A stretch of 64,000 nt of DNA, from the NCBI GenBank assembly GCA_025558095.1, contig JAIVFI010000015.1:372001-436000 (forward strand), given 5' to 3'. The notes beneath the pieces are model-generated. The model made no database searches. It worked only from the letters and a program-made list of their open reading frames with translations, and had not been told where the DNA came from. Source of the stretch: Hyaloraphidium curvatum. Its lineage: Eukaryota; Monoblepharomycota; Hyaloraphidiomycetes; Hyaloraphidiales; Hyaloraphidiaceae. Each line of letters opens with the position of its first letter. The stretch's first letter is position 1. Positions 57,718-64,000 of this stretch are shown here, piece by piece. The translations under genes were made by a program, and so were the position numbers.

Positions 57718-59220
57718 TTACCGTATGTAAAGGAGGAAAGGGGAAAGAGGAATCATGTTGGTAGAGAGTAGGCAGTCCGCGCCACACAGGCGATCGCCAC
57801 ACAGGCGGTTGGTGACACGCAGGCAATCAGCGCCACACAGGCAAATATCGCCACACAGGCGGAAACGCGCCACACAGGCGATCGGTGCCACACAGGCAAT
57901 CGGCGTCACACAGACGATCGGCGCCACACAGGCGAAGATGCGCCACACAGGCAAGAGCGCCACACAGGCGAGAGCGCCACACAGGCGAGAATGCGCCACA
58001 CAGGCGAGGATAGACGTACCATGCATCCCATGAGCCGGATCCTCGGCAATCATTGCATACTCCGGCGGTCGGTAAGGGCAATCTCGAGCAAGATGGTCCG
58101 TCCCATAGCACACGTAACACTTGCGTCCTCCCGGTCCTCCCGGAAGCTCAGCGTGCTCGGTTTGCTGAGGTAGTGTGGGTGTTTGGATAGCAGGTCTGGG
58201 AACCGGCTGCGAAACCGGCGGGGGCGCCCATCCACGACCACGTGCAGGCGCATAAGAGGCACCGCGCGGTCGGTACAGACCTCGCGGGGGCGCACGCAAG
58301 GGAGGCTGCCCCTGTTGGGTCACGTAAGTAGGATGGTGGGCGACCGGGCGGCCATAAGCCGGGCGTCCGATCGAGTAAGGCTGATAACGCATCTGCGGGT
58401 GGTACTGGGGACGACCAAGGATGCCACCACCACGGAGAGCTTGTTGGGGCGGCTGATAGGCAGCGAAACCGGGTCCGAATCCAGCAGGGGGCGGGAGCGT
58501 CGCCGGAGCTGTCATCTTGACAGGTGCATGGGGCATCTTGTTCCCTTGGGCTGTGTTAGCCGCATCCCGCATGCCATTGAACGAGAATGTTATACTCTCG
58601 CTCTTGCCGTCTTCGTCAAAGTGCCCGTCCTCGTCAATGACTCAGCCCCAGTATCCTTGGAGTTCCGCGAACGGGAAGCCTTCGGTGAACGTCACCATCA
58701 GAGCCACGTTGTAGTCTGAGAGTGGTTTCTTGTGCGCAAGTCTCTCTGACTTGATGCTCAGCAGCTCGTTGAAGTTTTGGTCCACAGTCTTTGAAGCGTC
58801 CCACTGCCACTTGTTTATGCGGACTTGGGACGCGTGTACCAAGTGCGCCTTTCCGACTTTGAACTTCTTGTGAATCGCGATCCAGAGGTCGTAGGCCGTC
58901 TTGGGCTCGTCGAACGCTTCCTGGAGGACGTCGTTGAGCATCAACATGAGCTCGCCGTAGGCCTTTTCGGCCGTCGTCCTGAACTTGTGTTCCGTGAGGA
59001 TCGAGTGCGCGGCCTTCTCTTCCTCGGCAAGGATGGTCTGCCTCTGCCGGTCTGTGGTTTCTGGAGCGGCGCTGCGCTCAGCAGCCCTCTTGCGGGCCTG
59101 CTCGAGCTGCCAGTCGATGCTGAGGACGTTGTTGATGACGTACTCGTACACCCCGAGCTTGTTGAGGTAGATGGGGGCCTTGCAGCGCCGAGTACATGAC
59201 CAAGATCGAGGAGGATCCAA
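57718..59220 (-). pseudogene. element A gag, one in-frame TGA
   Basis: The frame runs from about 59220 to 57718 with one TGA at 58642-58644. The first part (YLNKLGVYEYVINNVLSID, YGELMLMLNDVLQEAFDE, AYDLWIAIHKKFKVG) is a copia-type gag capsid region. The second part is Pro/Tyr/Arg-rich and has a CCHC knuckle, CYVCYGTDHLARDC. Downstream the frame continues through a minisatellite (57780-58006), which adds Cys/Ala/Leu-rich repeats not seen in other gag proteins, and stops at 57718. The 280 bp from there to element B holds stops in the frame that would join to pol. Confidence 0.75.
57780..58006. repeat. minisatellite of about 13 hairpin units, core CGCCACACAGGCG
   Basis: About thirteen copies of a 15-21 bp unit. 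Most copies are an inverted repeat CGCC-ACACA-GGCG. One copy at 57886-57898 is TGCC-ACACA-GGCA and one at 57904-57916 is CGTC-ACACA-GACG; in both, the two arms changed together so pairing is kept. Copies at about 57822, 57840 and 57950 are imperfect. Confidence 0.85.
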
Positions 59221-59307
59221 GGCTCACGTTTCCACCACTTCTCAAAAACCCCTGGTCACAGGTGCCCAGAGACAGGTGCGGATGAGGTAGGTGGCGTGCC
59301 TGGTGTT

Positions 59308-59456
59308 TGTTGCGTCATTCCCCTCTCCCTAGAGCCGCCCTCCTAGGTTATTGTCTAGCCAAGATCCACCCATCCATCCAAGTCCAACATCCAACTCCAG
59401 GACCAACTCCAACTCGATCCAACGGCTCCAAACACATCCATCCATCCCCAGCAACA
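59308..59456 (-). repeat. 5' LTR of element A
   Basis: 149 bp between TGTTGC and GCAACA; the last 40 bp match the copy at 47849-47888. The left boundary rests only on the terminal inverted bases, so it is less sure. Confidence 0.55.
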
Positions 59457-60209
59457 AGCTCTCCTGGTTGCGCAATACAACGACACACCGGCGCGACCGG
59501 ACGAGTTTCACAAAGCCGACCAACCACACCCCAAAGACCCCTGCAAAACACACAGTCAGTCAACGGGCGGCCGCCGTCCGAATCTCCTCATGGACTTATT
59601 ACAACGGTTTGGTGCCGTGAACCTCCCGCCCCGAGCCGATGGGTCCCGACACAATCGCGCGAGATGCGAGGCCTGCAGGGTTGCTTGCAGAAACTATGCC
59701 GGGACTAATTATCGGCGACAGATTGGCGAATTGCGAAGCGATCATACGAAAATCACGTCAGGCAAAACACCGCAACAGGTTTCGACCGGTTTGGAGGGTC
59801 TAGTCGGGAACGACAAGAGTATGTTGTTGTTGTTCGTGACGCCGGCACCGGCCACCACTGCCCAACAAGTAAATAGCGGTGTCAAGGTGTCTAGCGCCGA
59901 GAACGCGTGTCTAGCGCCGCAACTACGATGAGAAAGCACTATTCCCGTTTGCATGCGTCCGGGAACACCAATAGAAGAACCCCTGTGAAGGTTGCCGCGG
60001 AATAATGAGTCCTAGGGGCTCACTGCACCGCCGTTCTGGCGGATCCTCCCACCCTCAGTTCGTCCGCACTGCGGTACCGACGTTCCGCTACGTCTTTCTA
60101 TATCACATGCAGGGAATCGCCCGTTACCAGGTGCCTACGAAGGCGGCAAGTGCTACCGCCGGCGCCGCGCGAACGCGTGGCTCCCTCACCCGTCCAGCAA
60201 CCACACCAA
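59457..60209. other. no gene seen between elements A and C
   Basis: Open frames here are short and look like chance. I see no repeat that matches the neighbouring elements. Confidence 0.5.
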
Positions 60210-61479
60210 GGTAGTTGGTGGATCGCAACTTTCTGGTGATCGTGCGGCTAGGGAAGCCACAGGCCAACGTGGGGAGCCTGGAGGAGCATCTTCATCAAGC
60301 AGCGGAGCTCAGGGAGGCGCTGGGGCGGCTGGAACGGGCTCTGTCTAAGGTACCTTTACCTACAAGGTTATCCAGCAGAGCTCCAAGACCTCCTGGGGAG
60401 TGGTGGAAAGCCCCCAACACGAGCAACGAGAAGGAGATCAACGTGATCACGCTGGAATTGATCAATTTCCTGATGGAGGAGGTCCAGGACCACCTGAACT
60501 GGCAGGGACACCTACCACCTTGGGAGGACATGGCACACATGGATGGAATCTTTGCTGCAAGCACTGGAGCACGTGTACCACGGAACTATGCAGAGGCAAT
60601 GCGTTCAGAGGATCGTGAGATGTGGGCCAAGGCAATGTGGAACGTGAGATTGGCAACTTCAAGAGCATCTCTGCGTACAACATCATGGGATTGCCTGAGG
60701 GCAAGGAAAAATTCGCGGTTGGAAGCCAATTTGTATTTGATCTCAAACCTGGAGCTGATGGCAGCAAACTACAAGGCTCGATGGGTGGCAAGGGGTGATT
60801 GGCAGGATCCATCTTCTTTTGGTCAATCCTTTGCACCTGTACCTTCTGCTGCTGCTGTACGGCTTTTCTTTTGGATATCTGCTCAGAAAACATGATTGTA
60901 CATCAGGCTGATGCAAATGCTGCATTTCCACAGGCTAAGCTCCAGGAGAACGAGGAAGTTTACTTGTATCCAGCTCAAGGGATGGATTTGCCTGAGTTTA
61001 CTGATGGAAGACCTGTTGGAGTGGCTATGGGGCGTGGGGAAGACGTAGCCCCAGTGGTCTGAACCGGGTCAGAACTCAGATGGACGGGAGGGGGAGAGGG
61101 ACAGTTTCACGTTGACCCGTTGTCCATTCCCTTGTGATGACAAGTCCCTAGATGACCCCTCCGGTCGTACCCAAGTATCCCCACACGCCAATAGACTCCC
61201 TATTGAGATAGAATCGAAGCAACGATCCATTCCAACAAGACCTACGGTTATTCGACCTGGAGTTGCGGTTTATGGACTTGTGCAAGCTGCACGTGCTTGG
61301 CACAGGCATCTGCACGAGATACTCACGGAGATGGGGCTTATACGTTGCTCAAAAGAGTATTGCATTTACTTTCTGCGGCAAGATGATTGGTTTCTGTTGA
61401 TGATTATTCATGTGGACGACTTTGGGGGTGTAGTTCCACGGACGAAAAACGGACGATTGCATTCCTTGAGGAGCTGGGA
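60210..61479 (+). mobile_element. element C: fragment of the B-family copia pol, plus strand
   Basis: Closely matches element B from the linker before RT (starting VDRNFLVIVRLGKPQ in a shifted frame) through GEWWKAPNTSNEKEINVITL, RNYAEAMRSEDREMWAKAM, ARWVARGDWQDPSSFGQSFA and QADANAAF to HVDDFG. It carries frameshifts near 60350, 60640 and 60890 and a small deletion near 60770, and is split by the solo LTR at 61014-61237. Orientation is opposite to B. Homology ends abruptly at 61479, where the LINE sequence starts. No coding capacity remains. Confidence 0.85.
61014..61237 (+). repeat. solo LTR of the B family, with target duplication
   Basis: 224 bp, TGTTGGAG to TTCCAACA, differing from the B LTRs at only a few sites (for example GGAGGG for GGATGG). 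It is flanked by AGACC at 61009-61013 and 61238-61242 and interrupts the codons for the GRPTVIRPG segment of the C pol. LTR-LTR recombination after a full insertion would leave exactly this. Confidence 0.9.
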
Positions 61480-62739
61480 GCAGACGACACCACTTTGATC
61501 TCGAAGACGGTGAAGGATGCCAAGATGCAGCTGGATCTTCTGTCTGCATATGCCAGTGCCAATGGGCTGGAGATCAACGTCAGCAAGACAGAGTGGATGG
61601 CCAGGAGGACACCTCACCGTGTAAAGCTCATGTACAGGGACCAGGAGCTGAAGAGGGTTGACAGCTTCAAGCTTCTGGGGTATCAGCTGACCTCAACCGG
61701 CCGGAGCAAGGACCATGTGCATGGCAGAGAGGCCAAGATGAACGCTGCTTATGGGCTCTGGCTCCGTGACATCAGGGAGCAGCCTGGCATGAGTCCTGAC
61801 CTCCAGCTCAAGCTCTACAACACGAAGGTCAAGGCAGTGGGCCAATATGGGACCCCGTTTGTCGTGGAGATGCCGAAGGAGGAGTACCTTGCCGGGGAAA
61901 GCACTAGGGACAAAGTGACATGCATAGCTCTTCGTGCTGTCACTCATCTGCCCAAGTCTACCTCCCTGGCCTGTCTGTATGCGATCACTGGCCAGTACCC
62001 CCTTGCAGTTCATGACCACGAGTCGGCACTCAAGTTCCTCATGCGCATCAAAACAGCGGATCCTGCGCTGTACCTACTTTACAAAGAGCTCAAGATCGAG
62101 GCACTGAAGGGGTCCTGGAACTGGGCTGCCTTCCTGAGGGAACTACTTGTATACTATGGCGGCGAAGATGGGAGGGAGATGTGGGAGAAGGACACTTTCT
62201 CATGGCCCAAGGAGACTGTGGAGAATCTTGTGGAGGGCAAGTTCAGGGAGATCAATGCCCAGAGGCTCAAGGACAACGACAAACTGCACTTTTGGAGGAT
62301 GTGTGACATGACCTTTGGCCACATCGGACCGTCCCTGATCCGGGTGGAGAAGCACCGGAGGGATGTCCAAAAGTTGCTGTGCTCTACCCACGACCTGGAG
62401 GTGGAGATAGGCAGGCACCAAGGACTTGAGGTGCAGCAGAGAACGTGCAAGCATGACCCTGAGCACATTGGAGACGAACAACACTTTCTGTTTCACTGTT
62501 CAGCAAATGCGGAGCGGCGCCAGAAGCTGCAGACTAGATTGGAAGCACTAGGCCGCGAGTGGAACATGGAGACCTGCCTCTGGGCTCTTAGCATCAAGGA
62601 GTTCGAGCCCACGATCAAAGCGAGGCGGCAGAAGGAGAAGGCCCTCAACTCCATTGCCAGCTTCATCTCAAAGTCCATGAAGGACAGGAAAACTGGGAAA
62701 ATGAAAAAGACACACGACGACGATGAACTTTGCAATTAG
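61480..62739 (+). pseudogene. 5'-truncated LINE (non-LTR retrotransposon) RT C-terminus
   Basis: The frame is open across the junction from element C and runs to the stop at 62737-62739. It begins at ADDTTLISKTVKDAKMQL, the RT catalytic motif of LINEs (only A-D-D remains of the usual F/Y-A-D-D), then ASANGLEINVSKTEWM. The thumb follows (FKLLGYQLTSTG, AYGLWLRDIREQPGM). The C-terminal zinc motif typical of LINE ORF2 is CKHDPEHIGDEQHFLFHC. Everything upstream of the RT active site is absent. The 3' region continues to about 62850. A short stretch there recurs near 47792-47822. Confidence 0.8.
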
Positions 62740-62997
62740 CAGCAAACTGATGGTGTAACAGCGGCCAAGCCAGGGGCAGGTCCGGGTCACCAATACTATT
62801 CTTTTCCTCAACCCATGACTAGGCCATCTCCCAAGGCCCATCCTACACCACCACCACCAAGGAGCTGCAAAGATTCCGAAGAAGACTACCAGCATTCAGC
62901 GGAGCCGTGCAGTTTTGGTGGCCTTGACGAAGCAAGGGACAAAGCATATGGTGTTCCATGACTGAGCTACAAACATTCAAGTGGCTATGTGAGTCCC
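62740..62997. other. intergenic, LINE 3' end and downstream flank
   Basis: Contains the LINE 3' region ending in an ACCACCACCACC tract near 62860, then about 130 bp with nothing recognisable before the mS45 stop codon. Confidence 0.5.
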
Positions 62998-63950
62998 TCA
63001 CTCCTTGGGGTCACGTGCTATCCTCTTCACGGCAGTCTTGCTTATGTCATGGATGACGAATTTGTGCTTTGTCTTGATTGTCGGGGAGCCTTCATAAGTG
63101 AGCTTCTCCAAATCGCTGACATCCTTCCCCGAGCCCGCTCTTGAAGAGGCAAAAACCTACAAGGGAGGCGAGCACTCAACCTCATAGACAAAGGAGCGCA
63201 ATCAAAGTGTCTCTCGTACCTCTGGCAAAGTTGGATCATAGTCGTCCACACTCAGGAAGACCGGCGTCGATCGGAACGACACGCGGGTGCGTGGTGCCTC
63301 CTGGTACTCCTCCGACCGAACGCTCTCGGCCTCGAGCAGTTTTTCCATACGTTTCGTGAGCTGCGTCTGCATTACGGCACCCTGCGCTGAACGTCAGCCG
63401 AGCAGAGGGGAGTCCTACGGCTCAAGGCACCTGTTCCGCCAGTTTGCGCTCCAACACTTTGAGCTTCAGGATGGCCTGCACGCGAAGCATGGACAGCCCG
63501 TGCTCTTCGGCAAGCTTCCGCGGGGTCCATTCCTCAGGATCCTCCGAGAACTGGGCGAAAATGCGCTCCCTCAGGGCATCCGACACCGGCGGTACCACCC
63601 TGAAGTACGGATTCATGGGGAAGGGCTTCGCGGTGCCTGGCGTGAGACACCCAGTCGAACGCCATCGCAATTCAGCATGCTACCTGCACGTTGTTTCCAG
63701 TAACGAACCTACGAAACAGCGCCCGGTTAGTGTACCCTCCACAGTCTGCCCGCAGCACCGTTTACCGATTCGAAGGCTCCACCTTACGGAACCTTTCCAC
63801 CTTTTCCAGAGCAGTAGGTAGGTCCACCTTTCCCCCGCCATCGGCAGCTGCCGACCCGGAGCGTCGTTGCCGAACCACGCGTCCGGCGTGGAAGGTCCTT
63901 TGGAAGGTCCTCACGGCTCCGGATCCGCCGTCAACGCGGGCGCCGGGCAC
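62998..63950 (-). CDS. mitochondrial ribosomal protein of the mS45 (Bot1/EMR1) type
   Basis: The ATG at 63950 begins a basic presequence-like leader (VRTFQRTFHAGRVVRQRR). A 25-nt exon within about 63690-63725 (coding VRYWKQRA) is spliced to GTAKPFPMNPYFRVVPPVSD. Then comes ALRERIFAQFSEDPEEWTPR and KLAEEHGLSMLRVQAILKLK, the helical core of Bot1/mS45, where the family has the same order: YPMNP-like start, acidic helix, LA-x(3)-G-x-S-x(2)-RV-x-A-I-x-K/R-L-K. Later exons encode EEYQEAPRTRVSFRS and, after an intron near 63155-63220, KHKFVIHDISKTAVKR to the stop at 62998. The family is best known from fungi, which supports the suggested affinity. Confidence 0.65.
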
Positions 63951-64000
63951 TCCAGCAGGACTGGAGATGAAGCTCGTACAGCATCGCGCGCAGACCGCGC

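Larger units (their letters stand above)
47849..59456 (-). mobile_element. Ty1/copia element A, degraded, interrupted by element B
   Basis: A minus-strand copia element reading 5' LTR (right), gag, [element B], protease, integrase, RT, RNase H, truncated 3' LTR (left). The 5' LTR appears to be 59308-59456: it starts TGTTGC and ends GCAACA as a perfect short inverted terminus. On the left, a polypurine tract (GGGGGAG on the minus strand, 47889-47899) directly precedes 40 bp of the same LTR (47849-47888), which then stops matching. I found no standard initiator-tRNA primer site next to the 5' LTR. One TGA in gag, one TAG in pol, and the B insertion make it dead as it stands. Confidence 0.8.

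Noticed and set aside
57780-58006. CRISPR-like array
   Set aside because: Units are contiguous with 2-8 bp between cores, no unique spacers of 25-40 bp, and it lies in a eukaryotic retrotransposon gag.
59590-59931. 113-codon ORF between elements A and C
   Set aside because: No similarity, no splice context and an ordinary chance length for this GC content.

Overview
This is a gene-dense, GC-rich (by eye about 60% or more) stretch of a eukaryotic nuclear genome. Almost every gene is split by short GT-AG introns, mostly 48-65 nt, with CTRAC-like branch points just before the acceptor. Intergenic gaps are often under 200 bp. The gene set points to an opisthokont: a NELF-A-type C-terminal domain, SPIN90/Ldb17, GOLPH3, the dynactin subunit Arp10, a KIAA0930-like protein, ARPC4, and a Bot1/mS45-type mitochondrial ribosomal protein. 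A zoosporic (chytrid-like) fungus or a unicellular relative of fungi and animals fits best. This placement is inference; no rRNA is present to test it.

Layout. (1) 1-6755: the 3' part of a very long, about 15-intron gene that ends in a Fanzor, the eukaryotic TnpB-like RNA-guided nuclease. It has a RuvC-I Asp, a RuvC-II Glu in an EFRTS motif, a four-Cys zinc ribbon and a RuvC-III Asp in a DINAA motif. (2) 6756-46000: a run of conserved housekeeping genes: NELF-A-like, glucosidase I, SPIN90, GOLPH3, BRPF/NTO1, NSUN2, SCYL1, CSB/ERCC6, a GT61 glycosyltransferase, an LRR protein, a coiled-coil protein, Arp10, uS5m, KIAA0930-like, telomerase reverse transcriptase, a DDX5/DBP2 helicase, Sec61 alpha and ARPC4. 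(3) 45855-47472: a nucleolar-type FKBP. (4) 47473-62850: a retrotransposon nest. (5) 62998-63950: an mS45-like mitochondrial ribosomal protein gene.

The nest contains four elements. Element A is a Ty1/copia element on the minus strand. It has short LTRs of about 149 bp, one in-frame stop in gag and one in pol. Element B, also on the minus strand, is a full-length copia element with an intact 1634-codon gag-pol, near-identical 224-bp LTRs and a 5-bp target duplication; it is inserted inside A. Element C is a plus-strand fragment of the B family, interrupted by a solo B-type LTR with its own 5-bp duplication. Element D is a 5'-truncated LINE fused in frame to C. A hairpin-forming minisatellite lies in the gag region of A.

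The genes do not form a pathway. Several act in shared compartments: Arp2/3 control (SPIN90, ARPC4), Golgi and ER trafficking or glycosylation (glucosidase I, GOLPH3, SCYL1, Sec61, GT61), chromatin, transcription and repair (NELF-A-like, BRPF, CSB), and mitochondrial translation (uS5m, mS45). The most unusual item is the Fanzor gene, with a long N-terminal extension of unknown function. Next are the half-tRNA-type primer site of element B and the long, hairpin-bearing intron of the DBP2 gene.
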